Positions 9,808-20,079 of a stretch of 64,000 nucleotides of DNA are shown here, piece by piece (the stretch's first letter is position 1; each line of letters opens with the position of its first letter). The DNA comes from Dickeya dianthicola NCPPB 453 (GTDB taxonomy: Bacteria; Pseudomonadota; Gammaproteobacteria; Enterobacterales; Enterobacteriaceae). The notes beneath the pieces are model-generated. The model was given only the letters and a program-made list of their open reading frames with translations, had not been told where the DNA came from and made no database searches. Where the stretch lies: positions 3,664,894 to 3,728,893 of the forward strand of contig NZ_CM001841.1 of NCBI RefSeq assembly GCF_000365305.1, given 5' to 3'. The position numbers and the translations under genes are program-made.

Positions 9808-12800
9808 CTAAAACTCGAACTGATAGAGCACATCAAGCGCCTGATTCACACCAGACACCGCTTCCAAATATAGTTTTGGCATTAAACGGTAACGTAAGGT
9901 TAACGTTGCCAATGAATCGAACACACCGACACCATACTTGACCTGCAGGCCCGGAAGGACGTAACCGCTGACGACGACCTGCGATTTGTCGCCAACCCCC
10001 TGTGTATCCAGAGCTAAATTGCTTACGCCAAAGGCCTCGCCGATTTTACCCACAACTTGACCACTTTGTGCAACCCCCAAACCAATCAGCGCTGATGTCA
10101 TCATCGAACTATCCGTTCCGCTGCTGTTCAGCCCCTGGCCGCGCAACAGGTAGGACAAGGCTTCTTCCTGCGATAACGTCGGCTCGGAGAACACTTCCAG
10201 TTTAGGCGCGGCGGCCGTGCCCGTCACCCGCACGCCGACCGTCACGCTGTCTGCGGTATTGTCCGGGTTGCGGATCGCCTCGATATTCAGCACCGGCTGC
10301 GTCGGCGGACCGGAGAACAGCAACTGCCCTTTGCGCACCTGTAGATCCTGACCATAGGCCTTGAAGCGCCCTTCCGGCATCGAAATCTGGCCGTTCAGAC
10401 CCAACCCCTGCGTGTCCTGCGTGACGTTTAGATCGCCGCGCAGCCGGGCGCGCAGGCCATAGGCGTCAAGCCAGACATCGTCGCCCACCCGCACTATCAG
10501 GTTGCTGGCGATTGGAATCGCGCTGGCGGCGCTCGACGTCGGGCGCCGCCGTGCATCCAGAATGACCTCGTCCGACGACACATCCACCGCGCTGGCCGGC
10601 ATGTCATGCACCACGATTCGCGCCCAGGGAATAGTCACCGTGCCGTTGAGCGTCAGCAATTGCGGCGTCGCTTCGAACGCAATATCCGGCGACACATCCA
10701 GTCGCGCCATCGGCGGCACCGTCACCCGCAGGCGGTCGCCGTTGACGGCAATGCGCGCTCGCCAGGCTTCAGGCACCGACCAGTCGGCGTTCCCCGCCGC
10801 ATTAATCTGCCCCTGCGTGGTGCGAAATACCCCCTGCAACGTCGACGACATGCCGTTAAACAACAGCGCCAGCCGCCCGCTGGTTACATCCACCGGCATC
10901 CAACTGCCGTCCACATCAAGGTTATCCAGCGTCAATTGCCCGAACACCTGCGGGCGTTGCAGGTCTCCCCCCAGCCGTAGATCGGCATTGGCGATCCCGG
11001 CCGCCTTCTCGTTCTGGCGCAAAATCGGCCGCAGCAGATCGAGCGACAACGCGTTTAACGTCACCGTACCGCTCAGGTTACGGCGTCGCTGCGGGTCGGC
11101 AATCTGCACGTCGCCCCGAAAACGGCCGTTGCCCTGAATCCCCATCAGCCATGCCAGCCGCGCCTGCCCTCGCTGTAACCCGGCTTCCAGAGTCAGCGCA
11201 TCAAACGCCACCGGCAGCGTGCCGCCCTGCACCTGCTGACGCACGGTTACGCCATTGCCGGCCAGCGTGACGTGGGCGTCCGGCAGACCGCCGTTTGCCT
11301 GCCAGCTAACCTGGGCGCTGCCGGTAACCGTGCCGCTCACCGCCGTCTGCTGGCCGATAAAGGGTTTCAGCATCGCCAGATTAAACCGGTTCAGATTGAC
11401 GCTCGCCTTGCCGCTGGCTCCCGCGTCGATCGGCTGCGGTACGCACAGTTCGGCATCCGGGTTACGCCAGCAGTGCGCACCCACCGTCACCTTCTGCGTC
11501 GCCGCCTGATACACCAGCGGCATCGCCGGCGCCAGCCGCCATTCGCCGACCGGGGTGTTAAACCGCGTATCGCTGAGTTCCCCCTGCCAGCGCTGCTGCT
11601 CCCGGTCGAAATGGCCGTTCAACAACAACCGACCGCCCACCAACAGCTGACCGCCCACCGATTCGCCGTTCATGGTCAAACGCAACTGGTGTTGGTTCTC
11701 GTCGCCGGCAGCGCGCACATTCAGGGACGCCAGACGCAAATTGCCCTGCGTCAGTTGCTGTAGCTGTAACGTCAGCGTGCCGTGCAGCTGTTTATCCGAT
11801 TGCACATCGCCATTGAGTGTCAGTTTACCCAGGCTCAGTTCCTGCCAACGCAGCGCCGTGGCATTGATTTCCGTCTGCAACTGCGGCGCGTCGCGTTTGC
11901 CGCTCAGTCGCAATGTCCCCATCACCTGCCCGCCCAGACCGGGCAGAGTCCCGTTGAGCGACGGCGCGTTGATATCGCCGTTTAGCCGCCACTGGTCGTT
12001 CAGTTCGCCCTGCAGCGTCAGTTGGTTACGCCCCAGCGCCAGCGTAATGCCGGGAATCGACCACTGGCCGCCGGCGTTGCCGCTCAGCGCCCCTTTGACC
12101 ATCACCTTGTTCTGCCGTACCTGCCCGTCCAGCGCCAATTGCGGCACGTCCAGTTGCCACACCTCGCCCGCCAGACTGCCGCGGGTGATCAACGATCCCT
12201 CCAGCCGCGCCGGCCACTCCGGCCATTGCTGCGCGGTATTAACGCCTTTCAGGGTCAGATTGCCGTTCCAGTTGATCGCATCGCGCCAGTCCAACTGACC
12301 AGTGATGTCCGCCGTGCCCTGCAACGCGGCCAGCCGCAATCGCGTCAGCGCGAATTGCTGCTCACTGCCGCGGCCCTCCAGCGTTAGCGTGCCGGGCGGT
12401 AACTCGCGACCGCGAATGTCGCCCCGCAAGGCCAGCGAGTAATCGGTAGCCTTGCCGCCGATGTTCAGTTGCACATCGTTGAACTGATACTGCGCCTCGC
12501 CGGTCAGCGGCCAACGCAACTGCGGGCTGTGCAGGCTGACGTTCAGCGGCAGGCCGGATTCGGCCAGCGCGGTCTGGATATCCAACTGCGCCCGCTGCGG
12601 GCCGGACAGATTCACCGCCAGCCGCAACTGCCGGCGCAGGCTGCCTTCGGCCGTCAGCCGCAGGCGTTCGCCTTTGAGCGGGTCGCTGTTCACCGTGCCG
12701 TTAACGTTAAGCGCCACCGGCCAGTCGCCCGCCAGGGTCGCGTTGCCATGCGCGTACAGCGCGCCCTGCGGCGACTGCACGGTGAGTTGTTGCAGCGTCA

Positions 12801-13581
12801 ATGTCTGCTGCCGGGTGGCGGCCTGCAACTGAAAGCGGGAGAGAGTTACCGACTGGCTGCCCTGAATCTGCCAGGACTCGCCGCGTAAATCGACGATGGT
12901 GAGATCCAGCGGCAGCGTAAATTCAGGCATCGTCGGCAACAGCGGTGCGGCAAACAGGGCCCGCAACGTCTCGCCCAGTGGTTGCGGCTTGCCGGTCGTC
13001 GCCGGCGGCGTGGACGGCGTTTTCGGGGCGACAGGCAGCGCCACGGCGAGGCCCGATACCTGCGTCGGCAGCAGCGTCAGCGACCGCCCCTGCCAGCTCA
13101 GGCCGGTTTGCAACAGCGACAGCGACACATCGACGCCATCGACAGTAATGCGGCTATTGCTCAGGTTTACACGACGCAACGCCACCGCCACGGGCGCGCT
13201 GATTTCGGTCACCGGCGCCGTTTGCGCCGCCGACTCGGATTCGGCAGGCGGCATGTCGCGGGTATTGATTGCCGCCGTCAGGTTCTGCAACGACAAGTCG
13301 TCCAGACACAGTTGGCTGCGCCACAGGCAATCCGGCGCCAGCGCCAGATGCAGGGTGTCCGTCTGCACGGTCACGCCGGGCATTTGATAGCGCACCGCGT
13401 TGAGCGTCAAATCCCGCCAGCCGCCCTCGACCTGCCCTATTTCCAGCCCCGGCACCCAGCGCACCGCGGCGCTGAGCAACAGATGCAACCCCGGCGTCGT
13501 GGTCACCAGCAACACCACCGCCAGCAACAGCGCCGGCACGCCAGCCATCAGGCCAATTCCGGCTTTTTTCATCCTGCTCAT
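9808..13581 (-). CDS. tamB: Translocation and assembly module inner membrane subunit TamB
   Basis: A 1257-residue AsmA-like, beta-taco periplasmic protein anchored by an N-terminal signal anchor (about 8-28). It spans the envelope and contacts TamA in the outer membrane. The family is implicated in outer-membrane protein insertion and in phospholipid transport to the outer membrane. The C-terminal DUF490 domain, ending YQFEF, is clear, as are the long repetitive beta-rich segments. The length equals E. coli TamB (1259). The start overlaps the tamA stop by ATGA (13578-13581), which indicates translational coupling. Confidence 0.96.
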   Translation of the reverse strand: MSRMKKAGIGLMAGVPALLLAVVLLVTTTPGLHLLLSAAVRWVPGLEIGQVEGGWRDLTLNAVRYQMPGVTVQTDTLHLALAPDCLWRSQLCLDDLSLQNLTAAINTRDMPPAESESAAQTAPVTEISAPVAVALRRVNLSNSRITVDGVDVSLSLLQTGLSWQGRSLTLLPTQVSGLAVALPVAPKTPSTPPATTGKPQPLGETLRALFAAPLLPTMPEFTLPLDLTIVDLRGESWQIQGSQSVTLSRFQLQAATRQQTLTLQQLTVQSPQGALYAHGNATLAGDWPVALNVNGTVNSDPLKGERLRLTAEGSLRRQLRLAVNLSGPQRAQLDIQTALAESGLPLNVSLHSPQLRWPLTGEAQYQFNDVQLNIGGKATDYSLALRGDIRGRELPPGTLTLEGRGSEQQFALTRLRLAALQGTADITGQLDWRDAINWNGNLTLKGVNTAQQWPEWPARLEGSLITRGSLAGEVWQLDVPQLALDGQVRQNKVMVKGALSGNAGGQWSIPGITLALGRNQLTLQGELNDQWRLNGDINAPSLNGTLPGLGGQVMGTLRLSGKRDAPQLQTEINATALRWQELSLGKLTLNGDVQSDKQLHGTLTLQLQQLTQGNLRLASLNVRAAGDENQHQLRLTMNGESVGGQLLVGGRLLLNGHFDREQQRWQGELSDTRFNTPVGEWRLAPAMPLVYQAATQKVTVGAHCWRNPDAELCVPQPIDAGASGKASVNLNRFNLAMLKPFIGQQTAVSGTVTGSAQVSWQANGGLPDAHVTLAGNGVTVRQQVQGGTLPVAFDALTLEAGLQRGQARLAWLMGIQGNGRFRGDVQIADPQRRRNLSGTVTLNALSLDLLRPILRQNEKAAGIANADLRLGGDLQRPQVFGQLTLDNLDVDGSWMPVDVTSGRLALLFNGMSSTLQGVFRTTQGQINAAGNADWSVPEAWRARIAVNGDRLRVTVPPMARLDVSPDIAFEATPQLLTLNGTVTIPWARIVVHDMPASAVDVSSDEVILDARRRPTSSAASAIPIASNLIVRVGDDVWLDAYGLRARLRGDLNVTQDTQGLGLNGQISMPEGRFKAYGQDLQVRKGQLLFSGPPTQPVLNIEAIRNPDNTADSVTVGVRVTGTAAAPKLEVFSEPTLSQEEALSYLLRGQGLNSSGTDSSMMTSALIGLGVAQSGQVVGKIGEAFGVSNLALDTQGVGDKSQVVVSGYVLPGLQVKYGVGVFDSLATLTLRYRLMPKLYLEAVSGVNQALDVLYQFEF

Positions 13582-15362
13582 AACTCCGGCCCCAGCCCGA
13601 TATAAAACTGCAATCCGTGTTTGTCGTTATCGCCAATCGGCCGGGCGATATCCAGTTTGATCGGCCCCACCGGCGATGCCCAACGCACGCCGATACCGGC
13701 GCCGGTTTTGAGGTTGGTGCGCGCCAGATCGTTGACGGCTTCGCCGCTGTCTACAAACACCGCGCCCCACCATTTTCCGGTGACGTTGTACTGGTATTCC
13801 AGCGAACCGGCCGTCAGCTTTGAGGCCCCGGTGAGTTTGCCGTCGCTGTCGCGCGGAGAAACGGATTTGTATTTATAGCCGCGAATACTGCGGTCCCCGC
13901 CGGCAAAGAAACGCAGCGACGGCGGTACGCGGGAGAAACTGCTGGTTTCGATCCAGCCCAGATTGGCGCGCGCCACGAAACGGTGTTTTTCCGCCAGCGT
14001 TCGAATCCAGACGTTCTGGGCCTGAAACACCGCAAAATCGATATCCGAGCCCCACAGGGTATTGGAGACATCCACCGAATAGCGCTGGGTGTCGCCCCAG
14101 TCAGGCATCAGCCCGCCCCGCTGCCGGGTGCGGTTAAAACTGAGGCCGGGGTAAATCAGCATGGTGGTGTTGGTGACGTTGGCCTGAGTAAAGTGATCCA
14201 GCGTCCAGTGTAGGTTGACCGCACGCTGCCAGCCGCTGGACAGTTCCCAGTAACGCGCCAGGTTGAACGACGTCGAATCGGACTGGGTGTCGTTGAGATC
14301 TTCGCGCTTGAAGCCGCCCTGCACCAGATAGTATTGCTCCAGCGGACTTTTCAGCAGCGGAATCTTGTAGCTCAGATCCAGTTGCTGCTCGGGCGTGGAC
14401 AGACTCAGGCTGCTTTCCAGACTGTGGCCGTAAGCATTGACCCAGGGTCTTTTCCAGGTGGTTTTCAGCCGCGGCCCGACATCGGTGGCGTAGCCGCCCC
14501 CGGTTTCCACGTTGTTGTGGGTGCGCGGCGTCAGCACCGCATCCAGCGGCAGGACTTTATTCCGGCGGCCCGGTCCGAAATCAGGCGCCACCACCGCCGA
14601 ATTGAACCAGCCGGTGGCGGACAGACGCCGGTTAAACTCCCCCAGTTGTTCCGCCGAGTAAACGTCGCCCTCCTGAAACGGCACCAAATTCCGCAGATAA
14701 GCCGTCTGGATCTGCGAACCGCGAAAGTTGACCTTACCGAAGCGGTAACGCGTGCCGCTGTCGTAGTCAATGTCCCACCAGGCCTGATGGGTGGACGGCA
14801 TCACGCCCAGCTGGCTTTTATTGAAGCGGCCGTCGAAATAGCCTTTGCGCATCGACAACGTATTGAGTTCGTTTTTGAAATCATCGTAAGCGCCGTGGTT
14901 AAGGACACGGCCTACGGCGGGACGATGCTGCCTCACCAGTTTTTGATAGTCTTCATCACTCTGCGCGCCGCCGCGGATGGCAATACTGGCGCCGGCGATT
15001 TTCACCGGTTCCCCCGGCTTGACGGTCACCTTCAGCACCGGGCGGCCGCGTCCCTGCGCCGGAATAAACTCAAAGCGAATCTCCGGGTCGTAGTAACCCA
15101 GCGCGCGCAGCCCTTTGCGGACCGCCTCATCGACCCGGGTGCGGAAACGGCCGTCGGCGTTGACTTCATCCGGCGTGATGGTGGAAAGGCGGGCGCGTAC
15201 ATTTTTCTGCAGTTCGCCCTCCAGCCCGGTGAGCTGCAGGCGCACGTTCGATGCGGCAAGCGCCGGCGCCGCCATCAGCAGCAGACTTCCAAGACCCAAC
15301 ATGCGGCAGAACCTGGCGCCACGACGGAAAAATCTGTTTTTTGTCCTGATAAAAATCGTCAC
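13578..15362 (-). CDS. tamA: Translocation and assembly module outer membrane subunit TamA
   Basis: A 594-residue Omp85-family outer membrane protein. A signal peptide ends near residue 36 (PALAA), three POTRA domains cover about 37-275, and a 16-strand barrel covers about 280-594. The barrel carries the conserved lid motif [17 protein letters not shown] (about 490-506, the VRGY/F-type loop). It works with TamB. The start is GTG at 15362 with GGGAAG upstream; an internal ATG at 15302 would still leave a signal sequence but a shorter one than usual. The stop overlaps tamB by 4 bp. Confidence 0.96.
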   Translation of the reverse strand: MTIFIRTKNRFFRRGARFCRMLGLGSLLLMAAPALAASNVRLQLTGLEGELQKNVRARLSTITPDEVNADGRFRTRVDEAVRKGLRALGYYDPEIRFEFIPAQGRGRPVLKVTVKPGEPVKIAGASIAIRGGAQSDEDYQKLVRQHRPAVGRVLNHGAYDDFKNELNTLSMRKGYFDGRFNKSQLGVMPSTHQAWWDIDYDSGTRYRFGKVNFRGSQIQTAYLRNLVPFQEGDVYSAEQLGEFNRRLSATGWFNSAVVAPDFGPGRRNKVLPLDAVLTPRTHNNVETGGGYATDVGPRLKTTWKRPWVNAYGHSLESSLSLSTPEQQLDLSYKIPLLKSPLEQYYLVQGGFKREDLNDTQSDSTSFNLARYWELSSGWQRAVNLHWTLDHFTQANVTNTTMLIYPGLSFNRTRQRGGLMPDWGDTQRYSVDVSNTLWGSDIDFAVFQAQNVWIRTLAEKHRFVARANLGWIETSSFSRVPPSLRFFAGGDRSIRGYKYKSVSPRDSDGKLTGASKLTAGSLEYQYNVTGKWWGAVFVDSGEAVNDLARTNLKTGAGIGVRWASPVGPIKLDIARPIGDNDKHGLQFYIGLGPEL

Positions 15363-15437
15363 TTAACTTCCCGTCAGTATCAGCAGAATCAACGTCTTGT
15401 CTGATTAACCACAGACAAGTATGCCTATAACGGTGCT

Positions 15438-15463
15438 GTTAACTATAACGGTTAACTATAGAT
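15438..15463. repeat. 13-bp imperfect tandem duplication in tamA-msrA gap
   Basis: GTTAACTATAACG is followed directly by GTTAACTATAGAT in the divergent tamA-msrA promoter region (15363-15694). Nothing else definite was recognised in this gap. Confidence 0.75.
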
Positions 15464-15694
15464 AGTCGTCGCCATGCAGACAACGTTACCCCCCTAAAAC
15501 CGCCATCGCTCATGACGGCAGAGCCCGCCAACGAACCGAACGGTTTCCCCGCGGCAGGCACCTGTGGTGGTAAAACCGTTTTCGGCATCAACACCCCTGT
15601 CATATTGCTATGCTATTTCGCCATAAAGACAGCGCGCATTAACTCGGTTATGCTCTGAAAATATGAAGCACAGGGTGATAATCAGGAGCCAAAC

Positions 15695-16336
15695 GTGATA
15701 GCGAACTTTGATAAGACACAGCTGATCGGCCGGTCGGATGCCCTGCCCGGCCGCACTACACCGATGCCGGTCGTCCGTCTGCACGTGGTGAATCAGCATT
15801 CGATGACCCATGTGCCGGACCACATGGAGGTGGCGATCGTTGCTATGGGTTGCTTCTGGGGCGTGGAACGCCTGTTCTGGCAACAGCCGGGGGTGTACAG
15901 CACCGCGTCCGGGTATTGCGGCGGCTATACCCCCAACCCCACTTACCGTGAAGTATGCACCGGCAAGACCGGCCACGCGGAAGCCGTGCGCATCGTGTTT
16001 GATCCCACGGTGGTAAGTTACCCGCAGTTGCTGCAGCTGTTTTGGGAAAACCACAACCCGGCGCAGGGTATGCAACAGGGCAACGACATCGGTACGCAGT
16101 ACCGTTCGGCAATCTATGTGTTAACCCTGGAGCAGGGAACCGCGGCAAAAGAGAGCTACCAGCGCTTTCAGCAAGCCATGCGCGATGCGGGCGATAACCG
16201 CGACATCACCACGGAAATCCAGCCCGCCGGGCCGTTTTACTACGCCGAAGACGAGCACCAGCAATACCTGCACAAGAACCCGAACGGCTATTGTGGGCTG
16301 GGCGGCATCGGCGTTTGCCTGCCGCCGCAGGGCTAA
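15695..16336 (+). CDS. msrA: Peptide methionine-S-sulfoxide reductase
   Basis: A 213-residue cytoplasmic enzyme that reduces methionine-S-sulfoxide in free form or in proteins. The catalytic motif GCFWG places the nucleophilic Cys at residue 53. The C-terminal [11 protein letters not shown] supplies the resolving cysteines. The length matches E. coli MsrA (212). The start is GTG at 15695 with AGGAG seven bases upstream. A MITE-like repeat begins within two bases of the stop codon. Confidence 0.97.
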   Translation: MIANFDKTQLIGRSDALPGRTTPMPVVRLHVVNQHSMTHVPDHMEVAIVAMGCFWGVERLFWQQPGVYSTASGYCGGYTPNPTYREVCTGKTGHAEAVRIVFDPTVVSYPQLLQLFWENHNPAQGMQQGNDIGTQYRSAIYVLTLEQGTAAKESYQRFQQAMRDAGDNRDITTEIQPAGPFYYAEDEHQQYLHKNPNGYCGLGGIGVCLPPQG

Positions 16337-16337
16337 G

Positions 16338-16550
16338 CGCCTATCCCATTAGGGCGACTTCACTTGCCATTTTGGCCCTGGGCAGCGCTCGAAATCCTTA
16401 CGGACTCCGTGTACGCTCGGGTTTACTCGCTGTGCTCGCCGGTTGGGCCGGACAACGTGCTTTGTCCGTTCAACATGTGTTGCATGTTGTCTGCGCACTG
16501 TCCGTGTCCAAATTGGCTGCGCCAGTAACGCCTACCGGGATAGGCTCTAA
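16338..16550. repeat. MITE-like repeat, long copy (213 bp)
   Basis: Ends are CGCCTATCCC and GGGATAGGCTCT. The left arm (CACTTGCCATTTTGGCCCTGG onward) and the right arm (CAGTAACGCCTACC) recur in inverted orientation at 55768-55893. This copy carries about 90 bp more in the middle, including the self-complementary stretch around CAACATGTGTTGCATGTTG. It fills most of the 351-bp msrA-ytfL gap. It has no open reading frame of its own and no transposase. Confidence 0.85.
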
Positions 16551-16687
16551 GGCTGGCGACGATTTGACCACGCCTGCTATACTAGGCGACCACGGGCCGG
16601 ATTTCGGCCCCTTTTGCGGCGCGATCGCACCCATAATGTTATTCCCTTTCAGAGGTTCGCCGTCCGTGACGACTGTGCGAAAAAACT

Positions 16688-18004
16688 ATGTTAAACAGTC
16701 TGTTAATTATTTTATTTCTTATCGCCATCAGTGCGTTTTTCTCTCTGTCTGAAATCTCGCTGGCCGCTTCACGCAAGATCAAGCTGAAGCTGATGGCCGA
16801 CGAGGGGGACCTGAACGCCACCCTGGTGCTGAAATTTCAGGAAACGCCGGGCATCTTCTTCACCGTGATTCAGATCGGCCTCAACGCGGTCGCCATCCTG
16901 GCCGGTATCATCGGCGATGCCGCCTTCTCGCCCTATTTCGAAATGCTGTTTGCCCGCTTTCTGCCGCAGGACATGGTCGTCCGCGCCAGTTTTATCTGCT
17001 CATTTGTGTTGGTGACCAGCCTGTTCATCCTGTTTGGCGACCTGACGCCGAAACGCATTGGTATGATTGCCCCGGAAACAATCGCCATTCGGATCATCAA
17101 CCCCATGCGCTTCTGCCTGCTAGTGTTCCGTCCGTTGGTGTGGCTGTTCAACGGCCTGGCTAACCTGATTTTCCGGTTGTTCAAGCTGCCGATGGTGCGC
17201 AAAGAAGACATCACTCCCGATGATATCTATGCGGTGGTGGAAGCCGGAGCGCTGGCTGGCGTGCTGCGTAAACAGGAACACGAGCTGATTGAAAACGTGT
17301 TCGAACTGGAATCGCGCACCGTGCCCTCGTCAATGACCTCGCGCGAAAGCGTGGTCTATTTCGACCTGCATGAAGACGAAGCCCAGATCAAAGAGAAAAT
17401 CGCGCACCAGCCGCATTCCAAGTTTCTGGTGTGCAACGGCACCATCGATCAAATCGTCGGTTACGTGGATTCCAAGGATCTGCTGAACCGGGTGCTGGGC
17501 AACCAGAGCCTGGAACTGACCAGCGGCGTACAGATTCGCCCGGCGCTGATTGTGCCGGACACCCTGACGCTGTCAGAAGCGCTGGAAAGCTTCAAAACCG
17601 CTGGCGAGGACTTCGCGGTGATCCTCAACGAGTACGCGCTGATCGTGGGGATTATCACCCTTAACGACGTGATGACCACGCTGATGGGCGACCTGGTTGG
17701 GCAGGGGCTGGAAGAACAGATTGTCGCTCGTGATGAGAACTCCTGGCTGATTGAGGGCGGCACGCCGATAGAAGACGTGATGCGGGCACTCAGCATCGAT
17801 GCATTCCCCCACTCCGATAATTACGAAACCATCGGCGGGTTCATGATGTACACGCTGCGCAAAATCCCCAAACGCACCGATTTTGTGCGCTACGCCGGGT
17901 ATAAGTTCGAAGTGGTGGATATCGACAGCTACAAGATTGACCAGTTGCTGGTCACACGGCTGGAAGAAAGAACGACGGTTAACGCCGAAACGCATCCGGC
18001 ATGA
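16688..18004 (+). CDS. ytfL: CNNM/CorC-family transport protein YtfL (DUF21-CBS-CorC_HlyC)
   Basis: A 438-residue inner membrane protein. The N-terminal DUF21/CNNM region, with about four hydrophobic segments, spans about 1-190. A CBS pair follows at about 205-330, and a CorC_HlyC domain forms the C-terminus. The old name hemolysin reflects only the domain. E. coli work links YtfL to polyamine export, and related CNNM proteins are linked to magnesium transport; the substrate here is inferred from family only. It converges with ytfK across a hairpin terminator preceded by four 19-bp repeats. Confidence 0.92.
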   Translation: MLNSLLIILFLIAISAFFSLSEISLAASRKIKLKLMADEGDLNATLVLKFQETPGIFFTVIQIGLNAVAILAGIIGDAAFSPYFEMLFARFLPQDMVVRASFICSFVLVTSLFILFGDLTPKRIGMIAPETIAIRIINPMRFCLLVFRPLVWLFNGLANLIFRLFKLPMVRKEDITPDDIYAVVEAGALAGVLRKQEHELIENVFELESRTVPSSMTSRESVVYFDLHEDEAQIKEKIAHQPHSKFLVCNGTIDQIVGYVDSKDLLNRVLGNQSLELTSGVQIRPALIVPDTLTLSEALESFKTAGEDFAVILNEYALIVGIITLNDVMTTLMGDLVGQGLEEQIVARDENSWLIEGGTPIEDVMRALSIDAFPHSDNYETIGGFMMYTLRKIPKRTDFVRYAGYKFEVVDIDSYKIDQLLVTRLEERTTVNAETHPA

Positions 18005-18031
18005 GCCGTTTCGCACATTAACCTCACATAA

Positions 18032-18107
18032 AACCTCAACAAATAACAATAACCTCAACGAATAACAATAACCTCAACAAATAATAATAGCCTCAACAAA
18101 TAACAAC
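18032..18107. repeat. Four tandem 19-bp units after ytfL
   Basis: Units begin at 18032, 18051, 18070 and 18089, with pattern AACCTCAACAAATAACAAT and one to three changes per copy. The last copy runs into the left arm of the ytfL/ytfK terminator. There are no spacers, so this is not a CRISPR array. Confidence 0.93.
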
Positions 18108-18129
18108 GGCCCGTCATAGGGCCGTTGTT
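18102..18129. terminator. Bidirectional terminator between ytfL and ytfK
   Basis: AACAACGGCCC and GGGCCGTTGTT form a perfect 11-bp stem with loop GTCATA between the convergent stop codons. The T-tract is short on both sides. Confidence 0.72.
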
Positions 18130-18151
18130 CTGTCGCAGGGGGCGAATTCCT

Positions 18152-18358
18152 TCAACCCAGTTCAGCCTGCAACTTCAGTACCTGACGGTTGACTTCAGAC
18201 ATCACCACCAGATGCTGTTTATCCTGCGTTTTGGGCAACAGAATGCGGCCCTGATCAAATTCAAAAGCGCCAATCCCTTTAATGTAGAGTCTTCCACGAA
18301 ACAGGATTTTCACATACTTGGCGACCTTCAAAGGGTTGTAACGTTCGAAGATCCTCAT
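18152..18358 (-). CDS. ytfK: YtfK, DUF1107 regulator of SpoT-dependent (p)ppGpp
   Basis: A 68-residue small cytoplasmic protein, nearly identical in layout to E. coli YtfK ([18 protein letters not shown] at residues 6-23, and VMSEVNRQV near residue 55). In E. coli YtfK binds SpoT and tips it toward (p)ppGpp synthesis during phosphate and fatty-acid starvation; that role is known for the family and inferred here. The ATG at 18358 follows a GGAGAGGAAGA-type ribosome site. Its neighbours (ytfL, cysQ) match E. coli, but ytfJ is absent. Confidence 0.93.
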   Translation of the reverse strand: MRIFERYNPLKVAKYVKILFRGRLYIKGIGAFEFDQGRILLPKTQDKQHLVVMSEVNRQVLKLQAELG

Positions 18359-18431
18359 CGTCTTCCTCTCCTCCCGTTTTTCTCCACCGCGCTACCCGTT
18401 CCCAATTGGGGCCGGATGATGCTCAGCACGG

Positions 18432-18504
18432 CAATCACGTACAGTTACGTCAGTCACATACTATTGGTCAGTCACGTACTATTGGCCAATCACGTACAAT
18501 TGGT
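18432..18504. repeat. About four tandem 18-bp units upstream of ytfK
   Basis: Copies at 18432, 18451, 18469 and 18487 follow the pattern CAGTCACGTACTATTGGT with small changes. They sit in the 473-bp ytfK-cysQ gap (18359-18831), 75-145 bp upstream of ytfK. This is where a promoter or operator array would act. The rest of the gap holds no convincing gene. Confidence 0.85.
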
Positions 18505-18800
18505 TAGTGTTTTTATCCTGCGGTTAGTTCCCGCATTGACAGAATTATTTACGGCGTTTACACACTTTTACCGAATAGATTAATGCCACACTTTGTAAAT
18601 CAGTATAAACCTTCAAGTTATTGCCGTATGTGCGATATAGCGCATACTTGCACAACGCTATGGCAACTACGCCAACGGCCGTCAATCTACCGTGAAAATA
18701 TGACCAAAAAACGACAGTGCGCCATCCGCGACATGAAAGATAAAAGCAAGAGGACGGGAAGATCACGACAGGCCCATCGCCTGGCGTTGCTATCATCGGA

Positions 18801-18828
18801 AAAAATCCGGCCGGAGCGGCCGGAAAAA
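18801..18828 (-). terminator. Intrinsic terminator of cysQ
   Basis: TCCGGCC and GGCCGGA form a stem around a 5-nt loop. On the minus strand it is followed by a six-T run, directly after the cysQ stop codon. Confidence 0.85.
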
Positions 18829-18831
18829 AGA

Positions 18832-19572
18832 TCAGAACAGTGAAACGCGAAAGCCCGGATTCAGGAAAGATTCGCGCGGCAGATAAGAGAGCGAGCGCCC
18901 TTGCCAGTCATGCACCTGTGCGCCGGCGGCCAGCGCCACCGCGTGCCCGGCGGCGGTATCCCAAACGTTGGTCGGCCCGAAACGCGGATAAAGCTGGGCC
19001 TTGCCCTCCGCCACCAAACAGAACTTCAGCGACGAGCCGATAGACACAGTATGGTGTTCGCCCAGCTGTCGCAGATAATCGTCCAGCTCCGCATCGGCGT
19101 GGGAGCGGCTCACTACGACCAGCGGCGGTCTGGCGTCTTTCACCTGAATGGCGCGGCGTTTTCCTCCCTCTTCTTTCCAGGCCTTGCCGTCCGCCGCGGC
19201 GTACATCACTCCGGTCACCGGCACGTATACCACGCCCAGCACCGGCTGACCGTTATCGACAAGCGCGATATTGACGGTAAACTCGCCGTTGCGATTGAGA
19301 AATTCTTTGGTGCCGTCCAGCGGGTCCACCAGCCAGTAACGCTGCCAGTGCTGACGTTCGGACCACGTCTGCGGGTCCTCTTCCGACAACATCGGAATCT
19401 CAGGGTGCAGCTCAGCCAGCCCACGCGCAATCACCTCGTGTGCCGCCAGATCAGCCGCCGTCACCGGCGAGTCGTCTTTTTTATGCGCTACGTTCAGCGG
19501 CTGCTGACCGTTATAAACCTGCATGATGGCGTCTCCCGCCTCACGCGCCAGTTGGCAGATCTGTTCTAACAT
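18832..19572 (-). CDS. cysQ: 3'(2'),5'-bisphosphate nucleotidase
   Basis: A 246-residue lithium-sensitive phosphatase of the inositol monophosphatase fold. It hydrolyses 3'-phosphoadenosine 5'-phosphate (PAP) to AMP, preventing build-up of PAP from sulfate assimilation. The metal-binding motif [13 protein letters not shown] (about 80-92) and the late [16 protein letters not shown] (about 202-217) are diagnostic. The ATG at 19572 follows GAGGTGAAACG. The length equals E. coli CysQ (246). It is divergent from cpdB, with a large ERIC-containing repeat between. Confidence 0.96.
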   Translation of the reverse strand: MLEQICQLAREAGDAIMQVYNGQQPLNVAHKKDDSPVTAADLAAHEVIARGLAELHPEIPMLSEEDPQTWSERQHWQRYWLVDPLDGTKEFLNRNGEFTVNIALVDNGQPVLGVVYVPVTGVMYAAADGKAWKEEGGKRRAIQVKDARPPLVVVSRSHADAELDDYLRQLGEHHTVSIGSSLKFCLVAEGKAQLYPRFGPTNVWDTAAGHAVALAAGAQVHDWQGRSLSYLPRESFLNPGFRVSLF

Positions 19573-19659
19573 CGTTTCACCTCATTATACATACGGGCCA
19601 TGTGTCAGGTGCCGCGGCAGCGCACGCACCGAGCCATTTTTATGGCTGCCCCGGAATTC

Positions 19660-19933
19660 TATACCCAAAATAATTCGAGTTGCAGGACAACACGCTGGTG
19701 GCGTGTTGAACAACGCAGCGCGTTGGCCCGTTAGGGCAAGGCTCCTTAAGAGCCTTGTAACGCGGCGACGCAACGAATCCCCAGGAGCTTACTCAAGTCA
19801 GTGACTGGGGTGAGCGACAAATCTGCCGGGAGCAGATTTGAACGCAGCTCGCTGCGGCCCTGAAAGGGCGAGGCCCAGGGATAGGCCGAGTAATAACGCC
19901 AACGCACCTGCAACTTGAAGTATGACGGGTATA
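19660..19933. repeat. 274-bp palindromic element with an ERIC core
   Basis: The ends are TATACCCAAAATAATTCGAG and CTTGAAGTATGACGGGTATA, with inner arms TTGCAGG-type in inverted orientation. The core at 19775-19816 contains GAATCCCCAGGAGCTTAC and GTGACTGGGGTGAGCG, the two conserved ends of the ERIC (IRU) palindrome. The element is longer than the classic 127-bp ERIC. It lies between cysQ and cpdB; the 66-bp element at 3295-3360 has the same ends. Confidence 0.9.
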
Positions 19934-20079
19934 TGCCATGCTTCACACTTCCAGCTGATATTTAACACGATATTCATCAAAATCTGCGATACACATTTTG
20001 GCTGCGCCGCCATATATCGGACAACCGCCCGACTGCGCAGGCGCTGCCATGCCAATACCTCGTCACAGGAGCGACCTTT

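Noticed and set aside
16291-16752. Open frame across the msrA-ytfL gap
   Set aside because: It lies over the MITE-like repeat and the ytfL start and has no family resemblance.
18032-18107. CRISPR array
   Set aside because: The units are directly contiguous without spacers and no cas genes are present; the same holds for the other tandem arrays.
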